DNA from: Halobacterium litoreum
Lineage (GTDB): Archaea > Halobacteriota > Halobacteria > Halobacteriales > Halobacteriaceae
Direction of reading: 5' to 3'
Length of the DNA stretch: 64,000 bases
Assembly: GCF_021233415.1 (NCBI RefSeq)
Contig: NZ_CP089466.1
Coordinates: forward strand, 2,170,001 to 2,234,000
Below the pieces are notes generated by a model. It made no database searches. It was given only the letters and a program-made list of their open reading frames with translations, and was not told where the DNA came from. Shown in pieces: positions 9,361 to 16,843 of this stretch (its first letter is position 1; each line of letters starts with the position of its first letter). Made by a program: the position numbers and the translations under genes.

Positions 9361-10125
9361 TTACTCCGACGCGGCGAGGAAGTCGCTGGCGCCCGAGCGC
9401 AGACAGCCGACGTCGGTGCCGGCGACCACGAAGTCCATCCCCCAGTCGTCGCGGCGCGTTTCCACTTGCTCGGGGGTGGTGGCGAGCGTGCCGACCGGGA
9501 CGCCGGCGTCCGCGGCGGCCGCGGTGACGCGCGCGACGGCCTCTCGGAACCCTTCGCTGTCGAACTCGCCGAACGCGCCGAGGCGCGCGGAGAGGTCGGC
9601 GGGCCCGACGAACAGCGCGTCGACGCCGTCGAGGGCGGCGATGGCGGCGGCGTCCTCGACGGCGCCCGGCGTCTCTATCTGGAGAATCGTGGCGACGCGG
9701 TCGTCGGCCGTTTCGACGTACTCGTCGATTTCCTCGCCGTACTCCGAGGCGCGACCGCCGGCGACGCCCCGGAGGCCAGCGGGCGGGTAGCGCGTCGCGG
9801 ACACGGCTTCGCGTGCTGCTTCGGCGTCCTCGATTTGGGGAATCACGACGCCCGCGGGCCCGAGGTCGAGGACGCGCCGAATCTCGGCGGGGTCGTCGCC
9901 GCTGGCGCGCACGACGGGGTCGGCGTCGCCGGTCGCGGCTTCGACGGCGCGCACGCCGTCGGCCAGCGTCTCTATCGTGTGTTCGGAGTGCTCGCCGTCG
10001 AGGACGACGAAGTCGAAGCCGTCGGCGGCGAGGAGTTCGGCGACGACGGGGCTCGGGATTGTCGACCAGACGCCGACCGGCGCGTCGCCGGCGCGGAGGG
10101 CTTCGGTGAGGGTACCTGCGTGCAT
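9361..10125 (-). CDS. HpcH/HpaI-family aldolase
   Basis: This 254-residue protein has the HpcH/HpaI TIM-barrel pattern: GVWSTIPSPVVAELLAADGF near the start, FVVLDGEHSEH, then VVIPQIEDAEAAREAV and the metal/substrate segment ILQIETPGAVEDAAAIAALDGVDALFVGPADLSA. Members cleave 2-keto-3-deoxy or 2,4-dihydroxy acids to pyruvate (or a keto acid) plus an aldehyde, using a divalent metal. The exact substrate cannot be told from sequence. I chose ATG 10125 because a CCTATTCG box lies about 26-33 bases upstream. The ORF extension to 10203 would run into the first copy of the repeated element. Confidence 0.85.
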   Translation of the reverse strand: MHAGTLTEALRAGDAPVGVWSTIPSPVVAELLAADGFDFVVLDGEHSEHTIETLADGVRAVEAATGDADPVVRASGDDPAEIRRVLDLGPAGVVIPQIEDAEAAREAVSATRYPPAGLRGVAGGRASEYGEEIDEYVETADDRVATILQIETPGAVEDAAAIAALDGVDALFVGPADLSARLGAFGEFDSEGFREAVARVTAAAADAGVPVGTLATTPEQVETRRDDWGMDFVVAGTDVGCLRSGASDFLAASE

Positions 10126-10181
10126 ACGTGTTCGAGTGCGGCGGGGCGAATAGGGGTTCCGAGGTCGGTCCGCCCCTCTCG

Positions 10182-10216
10182 CTTTAAGTATCTCTGGCGA
10201 CAAGGTGTAGATACGA
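10182..10216 (+). repeat. 35-base repeat, copy 1 of 3
   Basis: The element begins CTTTAAGTATCT, has the core TCTGGCGACAAGGTGTAG and ends AGATACGA. GTATCT (10188-10193) and AGATAC (10209-10214) are inverted copies with a 15-base loop. CTTTAAG reads as a haloarchaeal TATA box, and the end of the repeat lies about 25 bases further on, where transcription would start. The strand is assigned on that basis; CTTTAAG is nearly palindromic, so the other direction is possible. Confidence 0.85.
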
Positions 10217-10321
10217 GCGAGGTGCGACGGGTTCTCCCGAGTGTTTTGGTCTCCAGCCGCGGCTGTGCGCGACGGAGCGCCAGTTGCGTGCCACCCCGGT
10301 TCTCCGACGAACCGCGACGTT

Positions 10322-10356
10322 CTTTAAGTGTCTCTGGCGATAAGGTGTAGATACGA
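10322..10356 (+). repeat. 35-base repeat, copy 2 of 3
   Basis: This copy differs from copy 1 at two positions (GTGTCT for GTATCT, GATAAGG for GACAAGG). The first change keeps the GTGTCT/AGATAC stem as a G-U wobble, which is weak evidence for an RNA or structural constraint. It starts 140 bases after copy 1. Confidence 0.85.
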
Positions 10357-10449
10357 AGGACTTCTCCCGACGCCACGACCCGCCAGCGACGGCTGTCGCG
10401 TCGGCGTCGGTTCTGGATTCGGCTGCGTCGTCCACCCCCGCGCTCGGTG

Positions 10450-10484
10450 CTTTAAGTGGTTCTGGCGACAAGGTGTAGATACGA
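10450..10484 (+). repeat. 35-base repeat, copy 3 of 3
   Basis: This copy keeps CTTTAAGT and the whole TCTGGCGACAAGGTGTAG core but reads GTGGTT where copy 1 has GTATCT, so its stem is only partly preserved. It starts 128 bases after copy 2 and 116 bases before the ATG of the RNA polymerase epsilon gene. Confidence 0.85.
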
Positions 10485-10532
10485 AGCGCTTTTCGAGGAC
10501 CTCGCGCCCCGCAGCGGCGTCGCCGGGGCGAG

Positions 10533-10561
10533 ATTTTAACCGTGGTCGTCCCGGAAGGAGG
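10533..10561 (+). promoter_or_regulatory. TATA-like box and strong Shine-Dalgarno before rpoeps
   Basis: ATTTTAACC (10533-10541) is a TATA-like box, and AGGAGG (10556-10561) is a perfect Shine-Dalgarno four bases before ATG 10566. A transcript starting about 25 bases after this box would barely contain the Shine-Dalgarno. It would be useful only on longer transcripts begun upstream, for example from the 35-base repeats. The Shine-Dalgarno fixes ATG 10566 over the upstream in-frame GTG 10542. Confidence 0.55.
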
Positions 10562-10565
10562 AGAT

Positions 10566-11276
10566 ATGAGTGCAGACCCCGGGACGCGCGTCCGGTGGGA
10601 GTCGGCCGACGACGAGCGCGTCGAACACCGACCCGGAGCGGGCGCGCTCTCCCGCGCGCAGGCCCAGCGCGACACGACGGTGCGGAAGTGGGGCGTCACG
10701 TCCCCGAGTGCCACCGTCATCGGGCGCGCCGAGACCCCGGAGGCGGACCTCTCGGAGAACGTGCGGCGACTCCACGACGAGCGCCACACCGCGACCGAGG
10801 GCCACAGCCGACGCGCGCACTACCTCGACCGCCTGCGCACCACGCAAGCCCTCTGTAACGCCGTGGACGTGACGCCGTGGCAACGAGACGTGGCGCTCGG
10901 CGTGATGGGCGACATCGACCTCACGGAGTTCGGGAGCCAGCGCGCCATCGAGAAGGTCGCGCTCGTCGTCATCCGGCACGTCGTGGACGTGGACCGCCGG
11001 CGCTACTTCGGCCTCGACGACCTCGACGCCGGCGACGTCTCTCCCGACCGGATGGCGGAGCTGTTCGAGCGGTACAAGGCCCGCGACGTGACCGACGAGC
11101 CCGCCTTCGAGTCGCTCGCGGACCGGTACGACCTCGACAAGACGAGTCTGAACCGCCTGCGGCGCGTGCTCACCGACCAACTGGACGACGGTCTGCCGGC
11201 GTTCGGCCGGAACCCCCACCGCGACCCCCACCTCCCGAGCGTCACGGAACGCGACCTGCCCGACGACGAGCAGTAG
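10566..11276 (+). CDS. rpoeps: DNA-directed RNA polymerase subunit epsilon (haloarchaeal)
   Basis: This 236-residue protein matches my recollection of the haloarchaeal RNA polymerase epsilon subunit. Matching segments are VRKWGVTSPSATVIGRAETP, ADLSENVRRLHDERHTATEGH, LRTTQALCNAVDVTPWQRD and FGSQRAIEKVALVVIRHVVD. The last stretch resembles a helical cyclin-like repeat of basal factors, and a C-terminal part (YDLDKTSLNRLRRVL) could be a helix-turn-helix. Classic biochemistry described an extra polymerase component in Halobacterium needed to transcribe native DNA; equating it with this family is established annotation, not something the sequence proves. The unusual repeat-bearing upstream region suggests elaborate regulation. 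Confidence 0.78.
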   Translation: MSADPGTRVRWESADDERVEHRPGAGALSRAQAQRDTTVRKWGVTSPSATVIGRAETPEADLSENVRRLHDERHTATEGHSRRAHYLDRLRTTQALCNAVDVTPWQRDVALGVMGDIDLTEFGSQRAIEKVALVVIRHVVDVDRRRYFGLDDLDAGDVSPDRMAELFERYKARDVTDEPAFESLADRYDLDKTSLNRLRRVLTDQLDDGLPAFGRNPHRDPHLPSVTERDLPDDEQ

Positions 11277-11350
11277 GGCGGTCGTCGGTCCCCGACGTGC
11301 AGAGTTGTAGGAATCCTTAAGTTATTCGTCGGTGACGTGACGGTGTACCT

Positions 11351-11728
11351 ATGAACGCCCCGAGAGAGCAGGACTGGGCGGAACGGTGGGACCGGCTGTA
11401 CGACGCGCTCGCGGCCGAACCGCGCCGAGAAGTCCTCCGCTCGCTGACGAACGTCCCCGAAGAGCGGCGCCTCCCGTTGCCCGACGCGGCCACGTCGCCG
11501 AATCAGTCGATAGACACGGAGACGCTGCGCATCGACTTGCGCCACCACCACCTCCCGAAGCTCGCCGACGTGGGATACGTCCGCTGGGAGTCCGAGCCGT
11601 TCTGTGTCCAGCGCGGCCCCCGTTTCGAGGAACCGGCGTTCGTCGTGAACACGCTGCTCGACGCCGTCGACGAGATTCCACCGGGGTTAGTCGACAACTG
11701 TCGGATTCTCCAGGAGATGACCGAATGA
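11351..11728 (+). CDS. Winged-helix regulator of the DUF7344 type
   Basis: This 125-residue protein has the pattern of small haloarchaeal winged-helix proteins: WDRLYDALAAEPRREVLRSLTNV (first helices), a variable loop, then LRHHHLPKLADVGYVRWESE (recognition helix and wing) and a short C-terminal helix. It most likely binds DNA as an ArsR-like dimer, with unknown target. CTTAAGTTATT (11317-11327) lies about 25-34 bases before ATG 11351, supporting a leaderless start. The end overlaps the next gene by four bases (ATGA), so the two are co-transcribed and probably work together. Confidence 0.75.
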   Translation: MNAPREQDWAERWDRLYDALAAEPRREVLRSLTNVPEERRLPLPDAATSPNQSIDTETLRIDLRHHHLPKLADVGYVRWESEPFCVQRGPRFEEPAFVVNTLLDAVDEIPPGLVDNCRILQEMTE

Positions 11729-11970
11729 CCCGCGACACGCTCCCCGCGAGAGTGGTCGAAGCAGTCGCCGCGGCCGACGGCGTGGAACCGGCCGACGTGG
11801 AGACGCTCCACGCGTACGTCGACCCCGACGCGTTACGGAAGTTAGACGAGCAAGACGGAGGCGAGTGGCGCCTCACCTTCCAGTTCGCGGACCACCAAGT
11901 GACGGTCACGCACGAGGCGCGAGTGCTCGTCGACGGGAGAGCGTACGCCGCCGACGCGTCGGTTCGGTAG
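11725..11970 (+). CDS. HalOD1 output-domain protein
   Basis: This 81-residue protein is a single HalOD1 domain: a leading helix (LPARVVEAVAAADGVEPADV), the motif YVDPDALRKLD, and the strands GEWRLTFQFADHQVTVTHEARVLV. HalOD1 domains are haloarchaeal output modules found alone or in signalling proteins; their molecular activity is unknown. The start codon overlaps the stop of the winged-helix gene, so it belongs to a two-gene unit. Coupling of a HalOD1 protein to a DNA-binding partner is common in haloarchaea. Confidence 0.75.
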   Translation: MTRDTLPARVVEAVAAADGVEPADVETLHAYVDPDALRKLDEQDGGEWRLTFQFADHQVTVTHEARVLVDGRAYAADASVR

Positions 11971-12045
11971 CGAATCGAAATCGCCCACGCCGACCGGGCC
12001 GGACGGCGTACGCGCTCCGAGTGAAGAGACCCACGAGTAGCGACG

Positions 12046-12378
12046 TTACGCCGCGTGCTCGTCGAGGAACGCCTCGATGTCGTCGCCGCTCTTGAACCCC
12101 TCCGCGAGGCGCGCGACCTCCTCGCCGTCCTCCACGAGGACGAGCGTCGGCGCGCTCGACACGTCCCACTTCTCGACGAGCGAGATGTCGTCGCCGGGGT
12201 TCGCCATCGCGACCGTGATGCCGGTCTCCCGGGCGACGTTCCCGAGAACGGGCTCGATCGCCTGGCAAATCGCACACCCCTTCGTGTAGAACTCCACGAG
12301 CACGCGGTCGTGAGTGGCGAGCACCTCGTCGAGTTCGTCGCCGTCCGCGACGCGGAGCGGCTTCTGCGCTGACTCCAT
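12046..12378 (-). CDS. Thioredoxin
   Basis: This 110-residue thioredoxin-fold protein has a redox CxxC site at C35 and C38 in VEFYTKGCAICQ, and the cis-proline motif SAPTLVLVEDGEEV. The active site is CAIC rather than the usual CGPC, which would change its redox potential. It has no signal peptide and should act in the cytoplasm as a disulfide reductase. ATG 12378 is preceded by a CTTATG box about 24-29 bases upstream. The 3' end faces the HalOD1 gene across 75 bases with no feature I can identify. Confidence 0.9.
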   Translation of the reverse strand: MESAQKPLRVADGDELDEVLATHDRVLVEFYTKGCAICQAIEPVLGNVARETGITVAMANPGDDISLVEKWDVSSAPTLVLVEDGEEVARLAEGFKSGDDIEAFLDEHAA

Positions 12379-12437
12379 ACTCGAACTAATCGACGAGCGC
12401 ACATAAGGGCTGTCGCGCCGGGGGCGCGTGCCGGCAC

Positions 12438-12860
12438 TCACGTCGTCTCGCGGCCCGTCACCGCCTCGGGTTCGAGCGCGAACACGCGGAAGGAGACGTC
12501 CTCGACGGCTTCGTCGAAGACGCGGAACGGCCCGAACCACTCGTTCAGCGTCGCCTCGTCTGGCGTCTCGCGCTCCACGAGGTCCCCCCGGAGGAGGACG
12601 CTCCACGAGTCGTCGCCGTCGGCGCCGTAGAACACGACACAGGCCGACTCGGTGGCGTCGAGGTAGTCGAACTTCGACTCGTCGCCGTGCTCGCTCAGGC
12701 GGAGGAGGACGCGCTCGCCGTCCCAGTGACACGACACCGGCACCGCGTACGCGTCCCCGCCGTCCGCGAGCGACAGCACGCAGTGGTCGGCGTCCCGCAG
12801 GTGGCGTTCGACCGCTGACTCGTCCATCCCGGTCGTGTAGACGTACTCGGCGTGCTCCAT
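12438..12860 (-). CDS. Pyridoxamine 5'-phosphate oxidase-like flavin-binding protein
   Basis: This 140-residue protein has the split-barrel fold pattern of the PNPOx-like family: DADHCVLSLADGGDAYAVPVSCHWDGERVLLRLSEHGDE, then ACVVFYGADGDDSWSVLLRGDLV. Such proteins bind FMN or F420. Haloarchaeal members are mostly of unknown substrate, so the label pyridoxamine oxidase should be taken as fold only. It lies 59 bases upstream of the thioredoxin gene on the same strand, possibly sharing its transcript. Confidence 0.78.
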   Translation of the reverse strand: MEHAEYVYTTGMDESAVERHLRDADHCVLSLADGGDAYAVPVSCHWDGERVLLRLSEHGDESKFDYLDATESACVVFYGADGDDSWSVLLRGDLVERETPDEATLNEWFGPFRVFDEAVEDVSFRVFALEPEAVTGRETT

Positions 12861-12902
12861 ACGACTACTCCGGCGGCCAGCGCGAAAACTGTTGGTCGTC
12901 GG

Positions 12903-13580
12903 TCAGGCACGTGCGCTCGCGACGAGCGACGCCACGAGCCGAGACTCGGCCTTCCGGAGGTGTTCGGCGGCGGTCGAGTCGGCGCAGTCGAGGTCGTCGG
13001 CGACGGCGGCCACGTCGCCCGTCCTCGGCACCTCGTAGTAGCCGGCGTCGACGGCGGCGAACACGGCGTCGCGCTGGCGGTCGGTGAGGCAGGCCAGGGG
13101 GTCGGTCGCGGCGCCGTACCCCCGGGAGGCGACGCTGCGCACGGTCACCTCGATTTCGTCGGGGACGCGCTCGATGGCGGCCTGCACGGGCGCGTCGTCG
13201 CCGACGAGCGTCAACACCATCCAGCCGTCGTCCTCGTATCGAAGCGGCGGGACGGCGACGACGCCCGGTGGCGTGAGCGACTTCGCCGTCGCGCCCTCCA
13301 GTCGCGCCGTCTCGGAGTGGGCGTGGACGTAACAGCAGTCCTCGTCGGCGACGGAGACGTGGAACTCGTCGACGACGGGTTCGGCCGCGAACGCCTCACG
13401 GACGACCGACGGGTCGGCGTGCACGCGCAGGACGACCGTGGACTCGTCGGGGTTTTCGGGCCGGACGACGCCGTTCCAGTCCACCATCGCGGCGCGCGCC
13501 ACGTCCGGGCCGGTGAGGAACGGGACGAGCGGGTGAATCGGGTCGCCGGCGCTTCGGACGCCGACCTCGACGCGCTTCAT
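12903..13580 (-). CDS. Bat-type HTH-10 transcriptional regulator
   Basis: This 225-residue protein has a C-terminal HTH-10 domain of the bacterio-opsin-activator type: LTDRQRDAVFAAVDAGYYEVPRTGDVAAVADDLDC, then STAAEHLRKAESRLV. The N-terminal 160 residues are the Bat-associated sensory part, ending in EVTVRSVASRGYG. No PAS or GAF domain is seen, so it is a short member of the family. It probably regulates a few genes in response to an intracellular cue. GGTTTAAGTCG (13602-13612, minus strand) lies 22-32 bases before ATG 13580 as a TATA box. Confidence 0.8.
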   Translation of the reverse strand: MKRVEVGVRSAGDPIHPLVPFLTGPDVARAAMVDWNGVVRPENPDESTVVLRVHADPSVVREAFAAEPVVDEFHVSVADEDCCYVHAHSETARLEGATAKSLTPPGVVAVPPLRYEDDGWMVLTLVGDDAPVQAAIERVPDEIEVTVRSVASRGYGAATDPLACLTDRQRDAVFAAVDAGYYEVPRTGDVAAVADDLDCADSTAAEHLRKAESRLVASLVASARA

Positions 13581-13666
13581 CGACGCGACCTACCCCTGCC
13601 CGCGACTTAAACCCCTCCGGGTAGTCCGGCAGAATCGGCTTGGTCGCGGAGCACGCAGGATGAGGT

Positions 13667-14638
13667 ATGCGAGTGTTCGTCGCGGGTGCGACCGGCGTCC
13701 TCGGGCGGCGACTGGTCGAGCGACTCGCGGACGGCGGCCACGACGTGACGGGACTGACGCGCGACGCGACCGGCGACGCGACGGTCGAATCGCGGGGCGC
13801 CACGGCGGTCCGCGGCGACGTGACCGACGAGGCAGTCGCGGCGGCGGTCGGAGACGCGGACTGCGTCGTCCACGCAGCGACGGCGGTGCCGACCGGGAAG
13901 GCGAGTGCGAGCGATTGGGAACGCGACGCCGAGGTTCGCCGAGAGGGCGCGCGCCACCTCGCGAGCGCCGCGGCCGAGTGTGGCGCCCGCTACGTCGGTC
14001 AGAGCGTGACGTGGGTGGCGCGCCCGGACGGCGGCGGCCGCTTCGACGAGGACAGCCCACGGAATCCGACGCGCGCGACGCAGGGGAGCGCGGACGCCGA
14101 GCGCCTCGCGCGCGAGCACCACCCCAACCCCGTAATTTTGCGCGGTGGCTGGTTCTACGGCCCCGAGTCCGCCCACACGCGGCAGTTCGGCGAGCAACTG
14201 CTCGCCGGCCGGCTGCCCGCGCTCGGCACCGGCTTCCTCGGGCGCGAGTCGGCGACGCTGTCGTACTGCCACACCGTCGACGCGGCGCGCGCGTTCGCCG
14301 CCGCCGTCGAGGGCGACGCCACCGGCACCTACCACGTCGTGGACGACCGGCCGGCGCCGTTCGGCGACTTCGTCCGAGCGTTCGCCGCCGAACTCGACGC
14401 GCCGACGCCGCGCCGCCTCCCCGGATGGATTCTGCGGCCCGTCCTCGGAACCGACGCGGTGGGGATGCTGACGACGGACGCCGTCACCGGCAACGACCGC
14501 TTCCGCGAGGCGTTCGACTGGGAGCCGCTGTACCCGACCCACGAGGCCGGCCTCGAACAGGTGGTCGAGCGGTGGCGCGCGGACGGTGTCGTCGTCCCCA
14601 CGGACGGCGGGTGGCAGTGGAACGACGGCGGCGAGTGA
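13667..14638 (+). CDS. NAD(P)-dependent epimerase/dehydratase (NDUFA9-like extended SDR)
   Basis: This 323-residue atypical extended SDR starts MRVFVAGATGVLGRRLVERL, a Rossmann fold with the GxxGxxG NAD(P) motif. The usual catalytic YxxxK is not evident, as in the NDUFA9/complex I-like and isoflavone-reductase-like groups. The later part has LRGGWFYGPES and YHVVDDRPAPFGDFVRAF, typical of nucleoside-sugar epimerase relatives. Its substrate is unknown. It is divergent from the HTH-10 gene, which may regulate it across the 86-base gap. Confidence 0.75.
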   Translation: MRVFVAGATGVLGRRLVERLADGGHDVTGLTRDATGDATVESRGATAVRGDVTDEAVAAAVGDADCVVHAATAVPTGKASASDWERDAEVRREGARHLASAAAECGARYVGQSVTWVARPDGGGRFDEDSPRNPTRATQGSADAERLAREHHPNPVILRGGWFYGPESAHTRQFGEQLLAGRLPALGTGFLGRESATLSYCHTVDAARAFAAAVEGDATGTYHVVDDRPAPFGDFVRAFAAELDAPTPRRLPGWILRPVLGTDAVGMLTTDAVTGNDRFREAFDWEPLYPTHEAGLEQVVERWRADGVVVPTDGGWQWNDGGE

Positions 14639-14695
14639 GCGGGGCGACGGCGCCGTCGCTGGCGGGCGGCGAAAAACGGAGAGAACGGGGGGCGT

Positions 14696-15418
14696 CTATT
14701 CGAGGTCCGCGACGTACTCCTCGGTCTCCTCGGTGGAGAGTTCGCGGAACGTCTCGGTGTCGGCGTCCACGACGGCGACGCCGACGCCGTCGCCTTCGAG
14801 CGCGTCCTCGCGGCCCTCCTGGAGCGCGCGGAGCGCGAGTTTCACGCCGTCCTCGACGGTGAGGTCGGTCTCGTACTCGTCTTCGAGGTACTCCTGAATC
14901 GCGGCGCGGTCGGAACCGATGGCGACCGCCTTCCACTCGTTGGAGGTGCCCGAGGGGTCGGTCTCGAAGAGGCGGGGTTCGCCGTCGGAGACGCCCGCGA
15001 TGAGGAGCGCGACGCCGAACGGGCGCGCGCCGCCGACCTGCGTGTACTGCTGGATGTGGTCGGTGACGTTCTTCGTGAGCGTGCGCACGCCGATGGGCTC
15101 GTCGTAGCGCACGTGTTCGACCTGGGACTGCTGGCGCGCGAAGTCGATGAGTTGGCGGGCGTCGGCGACGTGGCCCGCGCTCGCGGCGCCGACGTGGTCG
15201 TCGACCTTGTGGAGTTTCTCGACGCTGGAGCCCTCGAGGAGCGGGGAGCGCGTGCGCTTGTCCACGACGAGGACGACCCCCTCGGGGGTCCGCACGCCGA
15301 TGCTGGCGGTGCCTCGCTTGACCGCTTCTCGCGCGTACTCGACCTGGTAGAGGCGACCGTCCGGGGAGAAGATGGTGATACCCCGGTCGTACGCCTGCTG
15401 TTGGTTCTGGCCCTGCAT
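14696..15418 (-). CDS. psmA: Proteasome alpha subunit
   Basis: This 240-residue protein is a clear 20S proteasome alpha subunit: AYDRGITIFSPDGRLYQVEYAREAVKRGTASIGVRTPEGVVLVVDKR. The N-terminal segment forms the gate of the outer ring, and GVSDGEPRLFETDPSGT is also typical. Alpha subunits are not catalytic; they form the ring that admits substrates unfolded by PAN/Cdc48 ATPases. ATG 15418 (MQGQNQQQAYDRG) matches the family N-terminus. The in-frame extension to 15451 lies over the promoter, where CTTTACG (15451-15457) is a TATA-like box about 36 bases upstream. Confidence 0.97.
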   Translation of the reverse strand: MQGQNQQQAYDRGITIFSPDGRLYQVEYAREAVKRGTASIGVRTPEGVVLVVDKRTRSPLLEGSSVEKLHKVDDHVGAASAGHVADARQLIDFARQQSQVEHVRYDEPIGVRTLTKNVTDHIQQYTQVGGARPFGVALLIAGVSDGEPRLFETDPSGTSNEWKAVAIGSDRAAIQEYLEDEYETDLTVEDGVKLALRALQEGREDALEGDGVGVAVVDADTETFRELSTEETEEYVADLE

Positions 15419-15541
15419 TGTCTGCCTTGACCCAGCGTAAGTCCCCGGCACGTAAAGGGCTTTGACTTTCGGCAGGGTCGACGCGGGACCGACAGCCGGC
15501 CCATCGGATCGTTAATTCCCCACTAATCGAGTAATTCAGCG

Positions 15542-15578
15542 CCTAAAGACCGCATTTAGGGACAAATCGTATATACGA
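15542..15578 (+). promoter_or_regulatory. livJ promoter with two inverted repeats
   Basis: CCTAAA (15542-15547) and TTTAGG (15555-15560) form a perfect inverted repeat with a 7-base spacer. Just downstream, TCGTATATACGA (15567-15578) is a perfect 12-base palindrome whose centre also looks like a TATA box, about 32 bases before ATG 15605. The arrangement suggests a regulator site next to, or over, the core promoter of the liv operon. Confidence 0.6.
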
Positions 15579-15604
15579 GAGAAGTCCACTATAGATGTGT
15601 TATC

Positions 15605-16837
15605 ATGTCACGTGAAATCGGTTCGCTGTCACGCCGCGACGTACTGAAGGCGGGCGGCATCGCCGGACTCACCGCGACGGCCGGCTGCATCGACCTCGGC
15701 GGCGGTGGCGGCGGGGGCGCGTACACTATCGGGATGGTAGACTCCCGGACTGGGTCGCTGTCCGCGTTCGGGCAGCGGAACCAGCGCGGCATGGAACTCG
15801 CGCTCGCCGACGTCAACGACGTCCAAATCGGCGGCCGCGACCTCGACATCATCGTCGAGGACTCCCAGAGCCAACAACAGCCCGGCGTGAGCGCCGCCCA
15901 GAAACTCGTGAACCAGGACGGCGTGCCGTTCGTCATCGGCGCCGTCGGCTCCGGCGTCACGCTCGCCATCTACCAGAGCGTCATCCAGGGGACCGACGTC
16001 GTCCAGTTGTCCCAGAACTCCACGAGCCCGCAACTCACCGACTTCCCCGGCCTGCTCCGGATGTCACCGACGGGCCGCACGCAGTCAACCGCGCTCGCCG
16101 AAATCATCGCCGAGGACGGCCACGACTCGGTCGCCGTCACGTGGATCAACAACGACTACGGCTCCGGCATCAAGGACGCCTTCGTCGACGCCTACGAGGG
16201 CGAAGTCGTCTACAACGCCAGCCACGACCAGGGGCAGGCGTCGTACTCCAGCGTCGTGAGCCAGATGGCGAACACGGACGCGGGCGCGTGGCTGTTCATC
16301 ACTTACCAGCCGGAGTTCACGACGATGGCCCAGGAGGCCTACTCCAGCGGCGTCGACGACCAGGCCCAGTACTACGGCGCCGACTCCGTCCGCGGGCCGG
16401 AAGTGCTCGACAACACCCCCGAGGGGAGCCTGGAGGACATGAAAATCGTCGCGCCGAGCGCCGCGCTCGACCAGGAGAACTACCAGTCCTTCGCCAGCCG
16501 GTTCGAGGAGGAGTACGGCAGCGCGCCGACCGCGTGGTCGGCGTACGCCTACGACTGCGTCGTCACCGCCGCGCTCTCGATTCGGGCCGCCGACGACTTC
16601 ACGGGGAGCGCGCTCTCGGAGGTCGTGCGGGACGTCACCCGCCCGTCCGGCGAGGAGGCGTTCTCCTTCGAGGCCGCCAGCGACATCCTCGCGGACGGGA
16701 GCGCGAGCGACGTGGACTACCAGGGCGTCAGCGGCCCCATCGACTTCGACGAGAACGGCGACCCGGTGGCGTACCTCCAGATATTCAACGTCGCCGACCA
16801 CGCCTACGAGTCGGTCGGCTTCGTCACCGGCGAGTAA
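15605..16837 (+). CDS. livJ: Branched-chain amino-acid ABC transporter substrate-binding protein
   Basis: This 410-residue lipoprotein has a twin-arginine signal (LSRRDVLKAGGIAGL) and a lipobox TAGC, so it is exported folded by Tat and lipid-anchored outside the cell. The mature part begins YTIGMVDSRTGSLSAFGQRNQRGMELAL, a Leu/Ile/Val-binding periplasmic fold (Peripla_BP_6), and contains DSQSQQQPGVSAAQKLVNQDGV. The ligand could be branched-chain amino acids, another amino acid, urea or a related amide. It heads a five-gene operon with two permeases and two ATPases. Confidence 0.92.
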   Translation: MSREIGSLSRRDVLKAGGIAGLTATAGCIDLGGGGGGGAYTIGMVDSRTGSLSAFGQRNQRGMELALADVNDVQIGGRDLDIIVEDSQSQQQPGVSAAQKLVNQDGVPFVIGAVGSGVTLAIYQSVIQGTDVVQLSQNSTSPQLTDFPGLLRMSPTGRTQSTALAEIIAEDGHDSVAVTWINNDYGSGIKDAFVDAYEGEVVYNASHDQGQASYSSVVSQMANTDAGAWLFITYQPEFTTMAQEAYSSGVDDQAQYYGADSVRGPEVLDNTPEGSLEDMKIVAPSAALDQENYQSFASRFEEEYGSAPTAWSAYAYDCVVTAALSIRAADDFTGSALSEVVRDVTRPSGEEAFSFEAASDILADGSASDVDYQGVSGPIDFDENGDPVAYLQIFNVADHAYESVGFVTGE

Positions 16838-16843
16838 CCCCCG

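Larger units (their letters stand above)
10126..10565. other. 440-base intergenic region with three tandem TATA-containing repeats
   Basis: No convincing protein gene lies here. The region holds three near-identical 35-base elements starting at 10182, 10322 and 10450. A second, less conserved module follows the first two copies: TTCTCCCGA at 10232-10240 and 10362-10370, then CAGC-N4-GCTG hairpins at 10254-10265 and 10384-10395. The second part lies at exactly the same offset (22 bases) from TTCTCCCGA in both. The third copy is followed by different sequence, including CGAGGACCTCG. The region separates the aldolase promoter (minus strand) from the RNA polymerase epsilon gene (plus strand). Confidence 0.8.

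Noticed and set aside
9466-10350. 294-codon plus-strand frame across the aldolase and into the repeat region
   Set aside because: It is antisense to the aldolase domain and shows no known motif. The part between the repeats has no start signal of its own.
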